A DNA stretch of 57,835 bases, taken from assembly GCA_029932915.1 (NCBI GenBank), contig JAOZPE010000004.1, positions 71,873 to 129,707 of the forward strand, in the 5' to 3' direction. Positions within the stretch are counted from its first letter, which is position 1; every line of letters starts with the position of its first letter. The DNA comes from Candidatus Krumholzibacteriia bacterium (lineage in GTDB: Bacteria; Krumholzibacteriota; Krumholzibacteriia; JAJRXK01). Shown here in pieces: positions 32,878 through 48,800 of this stretch. Below the pieces are notes generated by a model. That model was not told the DNA's origin. It saw only the letters and a program-made list of their open reading frames with translations, and searched no databases. The translations under genes were made by a program, and so were the position numbers.

Positions 32878-35550
32878 TCAGGAACCCAGGAAGGCAATCA
32901 CCCGATCGGCCATCTCCGCCCGCGTGGAGACCCATTCGCACGAGCGGGGCATCGATTGCAGGAAGGTCACCCCGTAGCTGTGCTGTTGCAGGCGCTGATC
33001 GAGCAGGAGGATGACGCCACGGTCGTCCCCGCTGCGCAGGAGTCTTCCCACCCCCTGCCGCAGCTTCAGGACCGCATCGGCCAGAGCCACCTCCTGGAAG
33101 GGATCCTTCCCCAGACGCCGGGCCCGCTCGTAGCGGCCCTGGGTGATCGGCTCGGTGGGAACGGCGAAGGGCATGCGCGGGACCACCAGCACCTCCAGTT
33201 CCTCACCGGGGAAATCCACCCCTTCCCAGAAGGAGCCGGTGGCCAGGAGGATCGCCGCCGGCGCCTGACGAAACGCGGCCATCAACTGCTCTCGGCTGCC
33301 GGTGGGGGTCTGACGCAGGAGCACCGTCGACGAACGGTACGTACGGCTCTCGAAGAGATCCTCCTCGACGATCTGGAAGACCGGACGCAACAGTTCCCAG
33401 ACCCGGTCGATGAACTGATAGCTCGTGGACAGCATCAGGGTCTTGGTCGCCAGCTCCAGACCGATACGCTCGAGGATCTCGGCCACGATCTCCGCGAAAC
33501 GATCGTCCTTGGGGTCGACCAGTTCGGGCGTGGTCAACACCAGCGCCTGTTCCTCGAAGCGGAAGGGAGACGGGATCTGGAGACTGTGGGTCATGCGGGA
33601 GACCCTGGAGAAGCCCACACTCTCGGCGAAGGGAGTGAAGTCACCGGCCACGGTCAGGGTGGCGCTGGTCATCACCACCGACTTGTAGTGCTCGTCCCAC
33701 AGCTCAGCCAGCGGATCCTCCAGGGTCAGGGGAGCGGCCACCACCGCGATCAGTCCCCGGTTTCCTCCCCACTCGAACCAGTACACCCAGTCCTCGTCGT
33801 CGGCCGCCAGACAGAAACGGATGGACTCCACCAGATCGGTGTGGAAGGAGAGCAGCGAAGCCAGCCCTTCCCTCTCGTCCTGCACCTGGGGAAGGAGATC
33901 GGCGAAATCGCCGCTGACGTCGATCAGGTCGGCCAGGCTGCGGCGCAGTTCCTCCGCTGCCTCCATCAGGCGCCCGGTCTGTGGCCGCACTTCACCGAAT
34001 GCCTCGTCTCCGTCGTGATAGCGGTGACGTCCGGCACGCCCATGACTCTCCTCCTGCAGCCGCTGCCGGCAGACTCCCTCCACCGCATCGAACCAATGGA
34101 TGAAGGCGTTCAACCAGCCGTCGAGAGCGCGGTCGAAACTCCTGGCCGCTTCGAGCAGACGATCCGATCCCGGACGCTGCTGCACCGCGCGAACCAGATT
34201 GTCCACCACTTCCCTCAAACCGCCGGGGGTCTTCTCCCCGCAGAGATTCCGGTACACGTCGAGACGCTCGCGGCGGACCCACCGGCTCAGTGCCTGGGTG
34301 GCCACCGCTTCGAGTTCGTGCGCCTCGTCGACGATGAGGAGTTTCGACGGACCGAGAAGACTCTGCGCGCTCCGCAGGTCCATCATGAGCAACGAGTGGT
34401 TGACCACCACCACGGGTGCCTCGCGGGCCCGGCGCCGGGCCGCCACCACGAAACACAGGGGCTCGCGATGACAGATGTGGGGCGAGCAGGGTTCGACCGA
34501 TTCGAAGTAGCTCTTCCAGTGCCGCAGGAAGAAGGGGTGATCGTTCAGCTCCTCCCTTCGACCGTCCGCGCTCTGGTATCTCCAACAGAAGAGGGCCAAC
34601 TGGGCCAGGGCCGATTCCCGGTCCTCGGGCCGCTGGTGCATGGCCCGCCGGAATTGCCTCGTGCACAGGTAGTTGTTGCGTCCCAACAGCAGACGAGGGT
34701 GGCCCGGATAACCGAAGCGCTTCAACAGGGGCAGATCGCCTTCCATCAGTTGGTGCTGCAGCGCCTTGGTCCAGGTGGAGATGACCACGCGCTCCCTCTC
34801 GCGCGCGCCGTGCAACAGCGCGGGAACCAGGTAGGCGAGGGTCTTGCCGATGCCGGTTCCCGCCTCGACCATGAGGTGCTCGTCGCGCTCGAGCACCTCG
34901 GCCACCTTCCGGGCCATCTCGAGTTGCCCTTCCCGCGTCTCGAAACCCTCACCGAGGACACGGGACAGGGCACCCCCCTCGCCGAGGACCTCGTCGACCC
35001 CGCGACTGGACCAAGCCTCCCACGCTTCCCCATCGGCCGCCGGCTCGCCGGGCGCCGGTTCGTCGAACCAGCCGGGCACGAGTTCCCACGGAGCGTGCCC
35101 CGTGTACGGTCCCTTCGTCCGGGCCCCCGCCGGGACGGGCGATTCGAGCAGCTCGGCCAGAAGCGGGCTGAACGCCCGCAACACCCTCAGCCGCGGATGC
35201 CGTGTCCTCTCCTCCAGATCGTTCCACCACGAGAGGAGCGCCAGGAGCAGATCGGCCCCGGCGGCCAGGCGTTCCTCCAGGTCGACGCGGTTGTCGCTCT
35301 CGAAGGTCGCCTCCAGCCACTTGGCCATCGCGCCGAAGCCAGCCGGCCACAACACCTGGAAGACCTCGTGCAGGGACAGCGCATCCTCGGTCCCGACCGC
35401 GTCACCCACTGCCAGCAGATCCACATCGGCCGGCAACGGCTCGCCTTCCTCGATGAATCGCGTGTCGGGGCCGGGCACGAGGGGAAGGACGAGCCGGATC
35501 CCTCCGGGCCGGTTCACCCTGGCCGTCAAGGCGAAGGATCTGGTGCTCAT
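32878..35550 (-). CDS. dinG: DinG/XPD-type ATP-dependent DNA helicase
   Basis: 890 residues. Superfamily 2 iron-sulfur helicase. Walker [10 protein letters not shown] (Lys236), DEAH in [11 protein letters not shown], a late helicase motif [14 protein letters not shown] and [22 protein letters not shown] (motif VI). Cysteines placed for a 4Fe-4S cluster lie in [13 protein letters not shown] and REPLC. About 200 N-terminal residues before the helicase core match no exonuclease motif I can see. The ATG at 35550 (MSTRSFAL) is chosen for the AGAGGAAGGG upstream; reading further up would run into ligA. It lies 46 bp after ligA. Confidence 0.88.
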   Translation of the reverse strand: MSTRSFALTARVNRPGGIRLVLPLVPGPDTRFIEEGEPLPADVDLLAVGDAVGTEDALSLHEVFQVLWPAGFGAMAKWLEATFESDNRVDLEERLAAGADLLLALLSWWNDLEERTRHPRLRVLRAFSPLLAELLESPVPAGARTKGPYTGHAPWELVPGWFDEPAPGEPAADGEAWEAWSSRGVDEVLGEGGALSRVLGEGFETREGQLEMARKVAEVLERDEHLMVEAGTGIGKTLAYLVPALLHGARERERVVISTWTKALQHQLMEGDLPLLKRFGYPGHPRLLLGRNNYLCTRQFRRAMHQRPEDRESALAQLALFCWRYQSADGRREELNDHPFFLRHWKSYFESVEPCSPHICHREPLCFVVAARRRAREAPVVVVNHSLLMMDLRSAQSLLGPSKLLIVDEAHELEAVATQALSRWVRRERLDVYRNLCGEKTPGGLREVVDNLVRAVQQRPGSDRLLEAARSFDRALDGWLNAFIHWFDAVEGVCRQRLQEESHGRAGRHRYHDGDEAFGEVRPQTGRLMEAAEELRRSLADLIDVSGDFADLLPQVQDEREGLASLLSFHTDLVESIRFCLAADDEDWVYWFEWGGNRGLIAVVAAPLTLEDPLAELWDEHYKSVVMTSATLTVAGDFTPFAESVGFSRVSRMTHSLQIPSPFRFEEQALVLTTPELVDPKDDRFAEIVAEILERIGLELATKTLMLSTSYQFIDRVWELLRPVFQIVEEDLFESRTYRSSTVLLRQTPTGSREQLMAAFRQAPAAILLATGSFWEGVDFPGEELEVLVVPRMPFAVPTEPITQGRYERARRLGKDPFQEVALADAVLKLRQGVGRLLRSGDDRGVILLLDQRLQQHSYGVTFLQSMPRSCEWVSTRAEMADRVIAFLGS

Positions 35551-35596
35551 CCCTTCCTCTCCCCAGGCGGAAGCCGGTTCGGCGAAGCGCTTCCTC

Positions 35597-39445
<3,849 letters not shown>

Positions 39446-39446
<1 letters not shown>

Positions 39447-42400
39447 CAGAACCTCGCCCTCGTTTCGACGCTCAGATCGTGCAGCGCACGCCGCTGCGAC
39501 TCGTCGCGCACCTGGTAACGGAAGGTGAGCGAGAGCACCTTGCCCAGGGTCCACTGCGCCACCAGGGACAGCCGCCGATTCGATCCCGGGCGTTCGAGGA
39601 AATAGGGACGCCGCAAAGGATCACCCTCCTCTTCGGTGACCCCTGCCCACCGGAACTCGGCGGTCCATCGCCCCCGCAACAGGTCGGTGGTCACGGCGGG
39701 CGTGAGTTCCCACACCTTCTGACGGATGCCGCTGTACGCATCGCGGCGGCGGGTCGCTCGTACCTCCAGACGTCCGCGGCTGCGGGAGCTGGGCCGGTAG
39801 CTCAACTCCAATCCGGCGAAGACATCACTCACCTGGTAGGTGTTCACTTCGATCGAGATGCGGTCGCCGCCCTGCCGCGAGCGTTCGCGATCGCCGCCGT
39901 CGAGACGCAGTCCCCAACCCCGCAAGAGGTCACGGTCGATCCGCAGGACCCTCTCCCTCCGGTAGAGTTCGACCGCGTCCGCGGAGAACCTGCGGTCGAG
40001 GCCCTGGATCTCATCATAGCTCAGCCGCAGATCGGTGCGCCGCTGATTGCGCAGCAGGGTCACGTCGGCCCTTGCCTGTTGCTGACCGAAGATCGTGGTC
40101 GTCGGATCGCGCAGTACCGATGGGTTCAGGCTGAGCACCTTCCTCACCTCATCGCTCTGCGAGCGTTCCTCGACACTGAACTGTCCGCTGAAGACGAGAC
40201 CGCCGACCAGCGGTGCGCCGTTCCACTGCGTATCCAGCTTCGCCCGCAGCCGCACATCCACCGCCGCGGTCAAGCTGTCCCCGGCGGTGTAGATGACGTT
40301 GTAGTCGCCCAGGTTCTTCCCCACCTGGTTGCCGTCGCGGTCGTAGTCTCCCTGGCGTTCACCGACGAAGACGATCCGGCGCTGGATCACCCGCGAACGA
40401 TCGTTGCCCGCGCGGTATTCCAGGTCGGCGCTGGTGAGCCCCCCTCCGGGACGCCATCCCAACCCGAACCTTCCCAGACGGGTCCTCTCCTCGAGCTCAC
40501 CGGAGAGAAGGCTCTCCCTCCATGTGCCGTCGAGGTTCCAGCGGAAAACCCCGGTGATTCCATCGGCGGCCGCCTTCCACTCGCGCAGATCCTGCTGGAA
40601 TCGCCAGTGCGTCCCGTCGGTCGAGAGGCTGTCGGCGAGACGGCGGCGGAACTCCACCTTGCCGTCGGCCATCGAATGGGTGCTCACGAGGCCCGCGCCC
40701 CACTCCTGGCTCTGGTATCCCCTCTTCTGCAGATCGGGTCCGTCGTCGTAGCGCTCGTCCGTCCACCGCAGATAGGGTTCGACGCGGCCCAGATCCAGTC
40801 CGAGGCGGAAGAGGCGGTCACGACGGTGGCCTTTCGACACCCCTGCGTTCTCGTTGCTGGTGAAGGCCAGATCGTGACGCCAGCGCAGCGGACCCCACAG
40901 CGGACCGGCCGCCGCCCACCGCGCCCGGGAACCGTCGTAACCACCGTGGCGGTGCAGCCGCTCGATGCTGGCGTTGCTCGAACGCTCGGTGCCGCGCGCC
41001 AGCACTTCGAAGGTCTCGTGTCCCTCCCACTGCGTACGGGGCTGGTTCTGGAGATTCCATGCGTCGTAGAAGAAGGGAAGGCGGATGCGCCCCAGTTCGT
41101 GGAAGTCGGGTCCGATCCCTTCGGCCGAGCCCCGCAAGCGCAAGCCCATGCCCTCGGCCGCGGACAACAGCCATCCGGTGGCGCCGGCGACCCTCCACGC
41201 CATTCCGTCGTTGTCACCGTCGTCCAGTTGGGAAAGGGTGTTCTCATCCCTTCGGGTGAAGTCGGCCTCGGCCCGCAGGTATCCCTCCTGCCCCGGGTCG
41301 GCCGAACCCAGACGGAATCCGATGACCGCGGCCTCGGTGCTCGAAGGCAGGGCCAGCCGCCGTCCGATGCGATGGTCGCCGTTGCCGGGTCCGACGTACT
41401 GGAAGATGCGGTTCCCATCGCGGTCGACATCGACCAGACGGTAGTCTCCCTGGCCTTCGCCCACCCGCTCGAAGTCGACGAAGTAGTTCGCCATGGAATC
41501 TCCGGGAGCGTAGACGTAGATCTCCACCCCCAGGGAATCGCGGCGGACATAGAGGCCCGATCCCTCATCGCCCGCCCCGACCCGGGTGATCCCCGAGCCC
41601 AGGGCCCGGTTCGGATCGTCGCCGGCCTGCCGCAGTACCTCCTCGTCCTCGCCGCTCAGGGGCCCTCCCAACGGACGGCTGGAATCGTCGGCCTCCCGGA
41701 TCCATGAGGTATGGAAACTCAGGGGACCCACCCGCAGGCTATCGACCATCGCGCCCAGCACCGTGCGCGCATAGCCGGTCTGCGAGACCTCGAAGTCGAC
41801 CGCGATGCGATTCTCCGGCCCGATGGGTCGGACCTCGGTGAAGGTGATGGTTCCGCGGATGTAGTCGATGGTGTACTGGTTGTTCACCCCGCGCACCTGG
41901 GGCACGCCATCCACCCAGACCCGCTCGCTGCCGGCCACGATGAAACTCTGGTCGCTGCGCAGACCGTCGAGCAGTTCGTACGGACCCTGCACACCCTCCT
42001 TCCCCCTGAACTCGATCTCCATGCGCCTTCCCCGGGGAGAGCCGGCCAGGAGGGTTCCCGTCCCGTGCGGGTCGCGTCCGTGCAACCACAGCCCCTGCAG
42101 CTTCCTCTGGTAGGGAACGAAGACGCCCAGAGGCTCGGAGATCTCGAAGTCGCCCAACAGCGCCGATCCCCGGGGGCCGTACAACTGGATCCTCACCTGG
42201 TCGACATCCTGCAGTTCCTCGGTGTTCCCCTCCGGGGTGATGGGCAGGTTCTCATCGGAGATCTCCGCGCGGACCCAGGTGTTCTCGGTGATCCGTCCGT
42301 TGACCTGCAGGTGCAGTCCCTGATCGACCGTGGCCTCCCGATGGGTCCCTCCCTGCACGGAGATGGTCTTCGAGCCCTTCACCTGCAGGCCCTCCCGCGA

Positions 42401-42982
42401 AGGCGCCGTCGATTCCACCCCACCTTCCAACCGTCCTTCCCCGACCGCCGGCTCCGCCTCCGCAACGGCGGCGAGCTGCGGCTCCTTCCCACTCTCCCGT
42501 CTCAACGGATGCAGTTGAACCCGTGGAGGAGCCGCCACTGCGGCGAAGTGGTATTCCACCACCAGATCGGCGGACGACTCCGGAGCCGATTCGAGAACGA
42601 GGATGCCGCGGACCGTGTCCATCCGGTACTCCGTCCACTCCGAAAGGAGACGGCCATCGAGCCATACCCTCTGGGAGTCACCCAGTTGGCTGTGGGAGAG
42701 GAGGAATCTCTTCTGTCCCGCACGCACGATGAAGGAGTCGCGGGCGACAGCCAGCTCGTCGGCTCCCAGCCAGTGCCATCCACTCGAGTCGGCAGGCGCG
42801 AGCGGTGACACCGCTTCCGGCGCAGAGGCATCCGGCGAGGAGGAGACCAACGGGAGGGAGTCGGCAACCGAAGCCGTAGAGGAGGACGGCGGCGGATCCG
42901 CCGCGTGCGAAGATACGGCGTTCACCGGTGGAAACACCGTTGCCGACAACAGAGCCCACACAATGAGAGATCGCCGGGGCAC
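39446..42982 (-). CDS. Giant predicted outer-membrane beta-barrel protein, function unknown
   Basis: 1178 residues. N-terminal signal sequence (SLIVWALLSATVFPPVNA), a Ser/Ala/Pro-rich linker, a beta-rich domain with VRAEISDENLPITPEGNTEELQDVDQ and GDFEISEPLGVFVPYQRKLQG, and a long C-terminal part of alternating amphipathic strands ending VETRARF (terminal Phe), typical of outer-membrane barrels. Two G-E-x-Q-G-D-Y motifs followed by Asp-rich D-x-D-x-D-G-N-like loops lie near residues 508-525 and 873-890. I do not recognise the family with certainty. The GTG at 42982 (GGGAG about 8 nt upstream) is preferred, since a start further up would overlap the NHL gene. Coupled to the Omp85 gene. Confidence 0.75.
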
Positions 42983-42996
42983 GCGCCCGCTCCCTC

Positions 42997-43989
42997 TCAG
43001 GGGAAGACGATCTGGTAGACGAGAAGCGCGTTCCGTCCCGCGTCCACCACGTACAGACGGTCCTTGGGACCGACGCAACAGTCGACGGGATTGATGAGAT
43101 GATCCTCCGCGAACTCGTCGCCTCCCACCGTAGCGAGCAGAACCAGATCGGGAGCCCAGACATGGACCACCCCCATGCCCGGATCACAGACATAGAGGTT
43201 GCCGAAACGATCGGTGTCCATCCCCGACGGAGCCGTCATCGGAGGATGCGGAGCATCGATCCCCTCGGTGGCGGCCAGCGGCTGACCGGTGGCATCGAAG
43301 ACCTCCACCCTGCCGTTGCCCCGGTCCGCCACGTAGAGGAAACCCTGCTGTCCGAAGGCGACTCCCCAGGGACGGTTCAGTTGACCCAGGAAACGCCCGT
43401 ATTCTCCCACCGAGTACTCCAGATCGAGGAACGGACTGGTGACCAGTACCCGGTGACCCGCCTCATCGGCCAGGGCGAGACGGCCGTCACGGTCGATGTC
43501 GATGGCGCTCACGCGCACCGGCCGGTCCCGGTCGAGGAGATCGATGTCGACGATGATGTCCCGCAGCGCACCGTCCTGGTTGAAACGGACGATCCTCTGC
43601 TGTCCCCGGTCGAGCACATAGAGATGGAATCCCAGGCTCACCATGTCCAGCGGGGCGAAACCTCCGCCCGGATCGTCGGTGGTTCCCAGATAGGCGCCGT
43701 CGGCGTCGAAGCGATGGATGCGCCCACTCCCCAGGTCGCTGTAGAAGAGCGTGCCGTCGGGCAGGACCGCCACCGACGAGACACGGCTCAGGGGAGCGTA
43801 GGGCTCGCTCTTGCGGTTCTCCAGGGCCCCGATGTAGGTGAACGAGCGCGGCGCAGGCGCCGAGAGCTTCTCCAGCCCCCAACTGCGTGGAGCCGGCGCC
43901 GGCCCACATCCCGGGGCGAGAAGCAGCACCACCGCGACGGCCGCCAGCCATCCGCGCAGATCGTGGGCGAGAGCGGCAGGGCGGACCAT
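42997..43989 (-). CDS. NHL-repeat beta-propeller lipoprotein
   Basis: 330 residues. The N-terminus has a lipobox (VVLLLAPGC, Cys28), so it is probably lipid-anchored. NHL/six-bladed propeller repeats follow: VSSVAVLPDGTLFYSDLGSGRIHRFDADG, LYVLDRGQQRIVRFNQDG, NRPWGVAFGQQGFLYVADRGNGRVEVFDATG, PSGMDTDRFGNLYVCDPGMGVVHVW, PVDCCVGPKDRLYVVDAGRNALLVY. Such propellers usually serve as binding platforms. It lies 14 bp before the giant barrel gene and 6 bp after the 262-residue envelope gene, in one operon. Confidence 0.85.
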   Translation of the reverse strand: MVRPAALAHDLRGWLAAVAVVLLLAPGCGPAPAPRSWGLEKLSAPAPRSFTYIGALENRKSEPYAPLSRVSSVAVLPDGTLFYSDLGSGRIHRFDADGAYLGTTDDPGGGFAPLDMVSLGFHLYVLDRGQQRIVRFNQDGALRDIIVDIDLLDRDRPVRVSAIDIDRDGRLALADEAGHRVLVTSPFLDLEYSVGEYGRFLGQLNRPWGVAFGQQGFLYVADRGNGRVEVFDATGQPLAATEGIDAPHPPMTAPSGMDTDRFGNLYVCDPGMGVVHVWAPDLVLLATVGGDEFAEDHLINPVDCCVGPKDRLYVVDAGRNALLVYQIVFP

Positions 43990-43995
43990 CGGTGC

Positions 43996-44784
43996 TCAGA
44001 AGCTGCGGCTGAGGGTGAACGAAGAGGCCACGCCGCCGTTCCAGTCGGGGCCCACCTGCACGTCCATGCCGAAACCGGCGGCGTTGAGCATGTGCTCCTC
44101 GCCCGATCCCTCCCCGTCGTAGTCGGGAGGCCCGCTGCGCATGGCGTCGACGAAGGCGATGAGGCGATTCACCAGCGCGAGGACCAGGACGAAATCGGCG
44201 TTCTCGTAGGCGCCGTTGGCATCGCGCCGGAGGAAATTGTACTCGTCGTAGCGGGTCTCGCTCTGCCACCGCCAGGCATCCGATCCGGTGTACTCCGGAC
44301 CTTCCGGATCGAGACCCGCGCGCAGATCGCGGCGCCGGTCCTCGTTGTATTCCTCGCTGCTGCGGTAATTGCCCACGGTCCGCCAGTAGTCGTCGTCCCG
44401 GTCGGCCGCGGTCACACCGGCGAATCGCTCGGCGTACTCCTGGTAGCGGTCCTCCCGGCTGTGGCCCTGGATCTCGAAGACCGCGTAGGAGGTCCAGATG
44501 GCCGCCTCGACGGTGAGGAAGAAAGCGGCGCGGTAGTTGTGGTGCGAACGCAGTTGCGACCAGCCCGGCAGGACCAGCGAGAGCGAAGCGTGTTTGAGCC
44601 GTCCACCCAGATCTCCGCCGAAGACCGGCGCGGTCTCGGTCGAGGCGTTCGTTGCCGACGGATCGAGGGCGATCTCGGTGCTCTCGCGCATCACATGATC
44701 GATGGATCCGCCCGCGTGGGCCGGCGGCGCGGCCAGGCCCACCAGAACGGCCAACGACACCATGGAGAAGAAAGCCGTGCGCAT
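43996..44784 (-). CDS. Small envelope protein, DUF5683-like (paralogue A)
   Basis: 262 residues. Signal peptide (AFFSMVSLAVLVGLAAPPAHA). A hydrophobic hairpin region begins ASLSLVLPGWSQL, resembling the P-G-x-GQ motif of DUF5683-like membrane proteins, followed by an acidic middle part rich in Asp, Glu, Tyr and Arg (EYNEDRRRDLRAG...) and a second hydrophobic segment (VLVLALVNRLIAFVDAMRSG). It ends in alternating strand-like residues (SSFTLSRSF). The gene upstream (44787-45824) has the same plan. The ATG at 44784 with GAGGT at 7 nt is preferred over a TTG overlapping the previous stop. Function unknown. Confidence 0.65.
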   Translation of the reverse strand: MRTAFFSMVSLAVLVGLAAPPAHAGGSIDHVMRESTEIALDPSATNASTETAPVFGGDLGGRLKHASLSLVLPGWSQLRSHHNYRAAFFLTVEAAIWTSYAVFEIQGHSREDRYQEYAERFAGVTAADRDDDYWRTVGNYRSSEEYNEDRRRDLRAGLDPEGPEYTGSDAWRWQSETRYDEYNFLRRDANGAYENADFVLVLALVNRLIAFVDAMRSGPPDYDGEGSGEEHMLNAAGFGMDVQVGPDWNGGVASSFTLSRSF

Positions 44785-44786
44785 GG

Positions 44787-45824
44787 TCAATACCTCACTT
44801 GAAGCCCCAGGCGGGCCTGGCGGATGCTGCCGGCGTCGACGAACCAGTTCACCTGGGCCCCGTGGCTCTCTTCCAGATGGGCCAGCGAACCGCCTACTCC
44901 GGGGCCTTCGTAGTCGCTCTTGTAGCGGCCGCCGACGAAGCCCTCCAGATAGGCCACCTGCACCACGCTGAACACCCGCAGGATGAGGGAGATCGAGCGG
45001 AAGGTGTTGCTCTTGTCATAGGCGTCGTTCGAGGCGGTACGCATGTCCAGGTACTGATCGCGCAGAGGAGTCATGAACTCTGCCGGTGGGTGAGCCCAGT
45101 CCCAATCGACGGGATCGGTGATGCTGCGCGGCTTCGAATCCTCCCAGCCATACCAGAAGATGTCCCACTTGCCCAGGTTCTCGTAGTACTCGCGCGCGTC
45201 CTCTTCCCTGGAGACGTACAAGGGCACCTCGTCCTTGCTCTGGTAGTCGGTGCCGAACCACTCAGCTTGATCCTCCGTCCTTAGAGCCTCTTCCCACCGG
45301 TCCTCGCTCCAGTGGGCGTCGGCGAAGGCGATGTACTCGTCCTCGCGGTCGTCTCCCACCTGGTCGTAGTGGACGCTGGCCCCGATGGAGGCCACGTCGG
45401 CAGCCATCAGGAAGTACCCCCGCATGTGGCCGGTCACTGCTTCCCCCAGTCCGGGCAGGACGGCCGACATCACGAGCGGCCACCAGCGGCGCGGCGCCCC
45501 GGCCGCTCCGCTCGTCTCCCAGTCGGGTGTCACCTCCTCGCCCTCGGCCACGACCCGGTCCGCCTCCGATGCGCTCAGCAGGAAACGCATCCGGCTTGAG
45601 CTGGGATCGGAGAGCGCGGCGAGCTCTCCCACAGCACCCTGCCCGCCGGAGCCGAGCAGCTCCGCCGCCGGGTCGAAGGGGTGGATCCCGAGCGATACCG
45701 TCGCCTTCATCGAGCCCGGATCGAGCACGCCTTGGCCGGCGATGGTCGAAGCCAACGAAGGAGAGGCTCCTCCTGCCAGCGACGCGGCCACGAGTCCGGC
45801 AATCGTCCATTTCATCCAGCGCAT
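44787..45824 (-). CDS. Small envelope protein, DUF5683-like (paralogue B)
   Basis: 345 residues. Signal peptide (WTIAGLVAASLAGGASPSLA), then WWPLVMSAVLPGLGEAVTGHMRGYFLMAADV, a hydrophobic hairpin like that of its neighbour (PGLGEA versus PGWSQL). A Tyr/Trp/Asp/Glu-rich central stretch follows (DAREYYENLGKWDIFWYGWED), then SLILRVFSVVQVAYLEGFVGG and a C-terminal strand region ending LGLQVRY. It shares layout with the downstream gene; the pair look like ancient tandem duplicates. It lies 14 bp after the M6 protease gene. Function unknown. Confidence 0.65.
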   Translation of the reverse strand: MRWMKWTIAGLVAASLAGGASPSLASTIAGQGVLDPGSMKATVSLGIHPFDPAAELLGSGGQGAVGELAALSDPSSSRMRFLLSASEADRVVAEGEEVTPDWETSGAAGAPRRWWPLVMSAVLPGLGEAVTGHMRGYFLMAADVASIGASVHYDQVGDDREDEYIAFADAHWSEDRWEEALRTEDQAEWFGTDYQSKDEVPLYVSREEDAREYYENLGKWDIFWYGWEDSKPRSITDPVDWDWAHPPAEFMTPLRDQYLDMRTASNDAYDKSNTFRSISLILRVFSVVQVAYLEGFVGGRYKSDYEGPGVGGSLAHLEESHGAQVNWFVDAGSIRQARLGLQVRY

Positions 45825-45838
45825 GCCTGATCCACCTC

Positions 45839-48800
45839 TCAATTCTCGATGTAGAAGGGAATGATCTCGACCCGCCGCCCCGACGGAGAGAGGTAGTCGA
45901 GACGACAGAGATAGGCGCCCGACGCCAGGGTCTCGATCGGCAGATCGATCTCCGAGATGCCTTCCCCGTCGATCACCTTGTGGGTGCTGTAGCGGGTCTG
46001 ACCCTCCAGGTTCATCAGCGCGGCCGACGCGCTCTGCGACCCCCCGCTGACGAAGCGAACCCGAACCAGGTGAGTGGCCGTCGCGGGGTTCGGATAGACG
46101 AAGGGCCGGAACTCGGTGAGAGCGATCGCCCCATCCTCGCCCGGAGCCACACCCTCGCTCGCCCGGCCCTGCCGGACCACGCTCCCGAGCAGACCGCTCC
46201 ACTCGGCGAAGCGTGCCCGCGGAGTTGCCTGCGGCGGCGGCGGAACCTCCAGCTTCTGCAGACGAGGGCTGCGCACCGCCCCACCCTGGCGGATGGTGTC
46301 ACCCTCGGCCTCGAAGAAGAGCAGCGCGCGACGGGGGCTGCTCCCGTCGAGGTAGTCGACCACCAGCGGGGAGAGGACGTCTCCCCCGGTGAGTTTGCGC
46401 GGATAGCCCTCACTGGTGCGCCCATCGGCCTCCAGCGAATAGAGCAGGCCCATCTTGCTCTCGAAGACCAGCTCGTTGCGTCCGTCGCCGTCCACGTCGG
46501 CGATCACCGCACTGCCCTTGGGCTCGTCGATCTGCCGTTCGCCAGGACTCACCAGGAACTGATCGCGCAGGGGGATGGGAAAACCCCGCAACGAGGTGCC
46601 GTGCGCACCGCTGAAGGCCCAGATCCGTTCGCGATCGAAGAGCACCACGTCGCGGTGGCCGTCGCCGTCGAGATCCCCCAGCGCAACCGGTCCGGTCGCC
46701 GGCAGGGGAAGCAGTTCACCGAGACGCCGCAGACTCCAGTCGCCTTCATCGCTGACCGCCTCGAGCAACATGGTGTTCGCCTCGTCCTCGGAGGTATCGC
46801 AGAAGAGGAGAAGAACGCGGTCCGCCCCCTGCCGTCCCTCGGCCGGCCAGGAGGTCAGACTCCAGAAGGTCGCGCTGGAGGAAGGAGGCAAGAGAGCGGC
46901 GGTGGACAGATCGAAGACCCGCTGGGGAGCGGACGCGGAGAAGTCGTAAGCCAGCAGACGGCCGCTCACCACGAAGGCCAGCGACTCGACGCGGCCATCG
47001 CCGTCCAGATCGGCCGCGACCGGCGCGCTCTGAAGGCTGTCGGCCCCGGTCAGACCCAGTCCCCCTTCCCAGTCGGTCCAGTCATCGCGCACCCTTCCGT
47101 CCTCCTGCACCACGTAGAGACGGCTGCGGGAGAGATGCGCTCCGGCCAGGAGGACCATGTCCCCCCGCTCGAACATCACCGGACCGGTCTGGATCGAATC
47201 GCCCACCGAGACCGGGAACGCGGTGACCGGCTGGGCGCCGCCGGAGAGATCGGCCCGCAGCACCTCGACCGTTCCGTCGACGGTCATCAGCCCGAAGGCC
47301 TCCACTCCACCGAAGTGCGGCAGATAGCAGATGGGTCCGGTGGTCGGTGCGGGAAGGTCCAGGATCTTCGGGTCGGCCGCGGCGGGCCGGCCATCGAAGC
47401 CGTAGGCATAGAGCGCCGCGCCGGGTGAACCGTCGGCGGGCCAGGCGCTGACGACGATGCGGGGGCCCACTCCCGAGGAGGCGACGGGCCCCTCCAGGTG
47501 GCAGATGCTGCGCGCGTCACCCCGCAGGGGGACGACGCCGTCCGCAGTGGAGAGGGTGGGGAGCAACACGGGGAAGGCAGAGTCGTCGGCCACCGGCGAG
47601 GGCCGTACCATCGCCGACACGTTCATCATGGTGTCGCTGCGGCTCAAGCCCCAGAACGCCGCGCCGGTGGGAACGCGCATGGCGCTCTCACTGGACGGCG
47701 TCGTGTCCGGGGTCAGGGCGGTGGCGGTCGAGTCGACCTCGATGATCAGGGGCGGATCGCGCAGTTTGTCCTTGTAGGTGCCCGAGGCCCGGAAACAGTC
47801 GGTCTCGCTGCCGATGAAACCGACGGTGCGGAAGTCATAGTGTCCGATGTCCTGGATACCGTCGGCCTCGATGATCTCCAGCGAGAAATCGCCGACCACC
47901 CCCTGGATCTCGTTGGCGGCGATCCTCTGTTCGAGCAGATCCTCGCGGACCCGCCACACCATTGCGCCTCCCATCCATGGCAGGAAGAAGTCGTAGAGAT
48001 GCGTGTTCGGCGGACGAAGTTCATTGGTGTTGCGGCCCAGGTACAGGACCACCCCGGTGGACTGGTCGCGGATCAGGGCCCATTGCGGATTGCCCAGGGC
48101 ATCGACCGGAACGAAGGGAGGAACCCAGCGGTTCTCCACCAGGAAGAACTCGTCACTCCCGCTGTCCAGCAACAAGCCCTTGTCGTCGCGACTCTGCAGG
48201 TAGGAAGCCGGGATCCGGAGTTGACGGGGCTCGGCCCCCACGCGGATGGGATCGACCCAACCGAGGAACCACTTCGACCACAGGCCGATGCTCGGCGGCA
48301 GCAGTCCGGTGACCTGGATGGGCTCGCCGCCCGCCTCGAGCTGGACCACCGCGGGAAGATTGGTTCCGCTGTCCATCAGCTCCCACCAACCCGCGGTCGG
48401 CAGACCGGTGATGGTGCTGTAGATGTCCGGCAGGCCCAGCGAATGCCCGAACTCGTGGTACAGCGCGGCGGCGATGCTCCCCAGCAGGCCGTCCTGGGTG
48501 GTGCTCTCGGGAATGACACTGCACTCGGTCATCCGCCCCTGGGTCCCGGTCACGCTGTCGACCGACTCGAGGGTGACCGCGTCGTCATCGCCCAGCTGGA
48601 CGAAGAAGGTGGGGATGTCGTTGGGAGAATAGCCGTCGGCCCCCGGTTGCCACACCAGGTTGCTCTGCAGGTCGCCCCCGGCATGGGCGAAGATCACGTA
48701 GGCGTTGGGATTGTCGAAGTCGAAGTCGGCCAGGTTCACCGCCGGGTCGTCCAGGCTCGCCTGGTCGGCCGCGGTGATCATGTCCTGCACCAGCTTGACA

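Noticed and set aside
42983-43078. Longer start for the giant barrel overlapping the NHL gene
   Set aside because: The signal peptide and ribosome binding site fit the GTG at 42982; upstream residues are Arg/Gly-rich shadow sequence.
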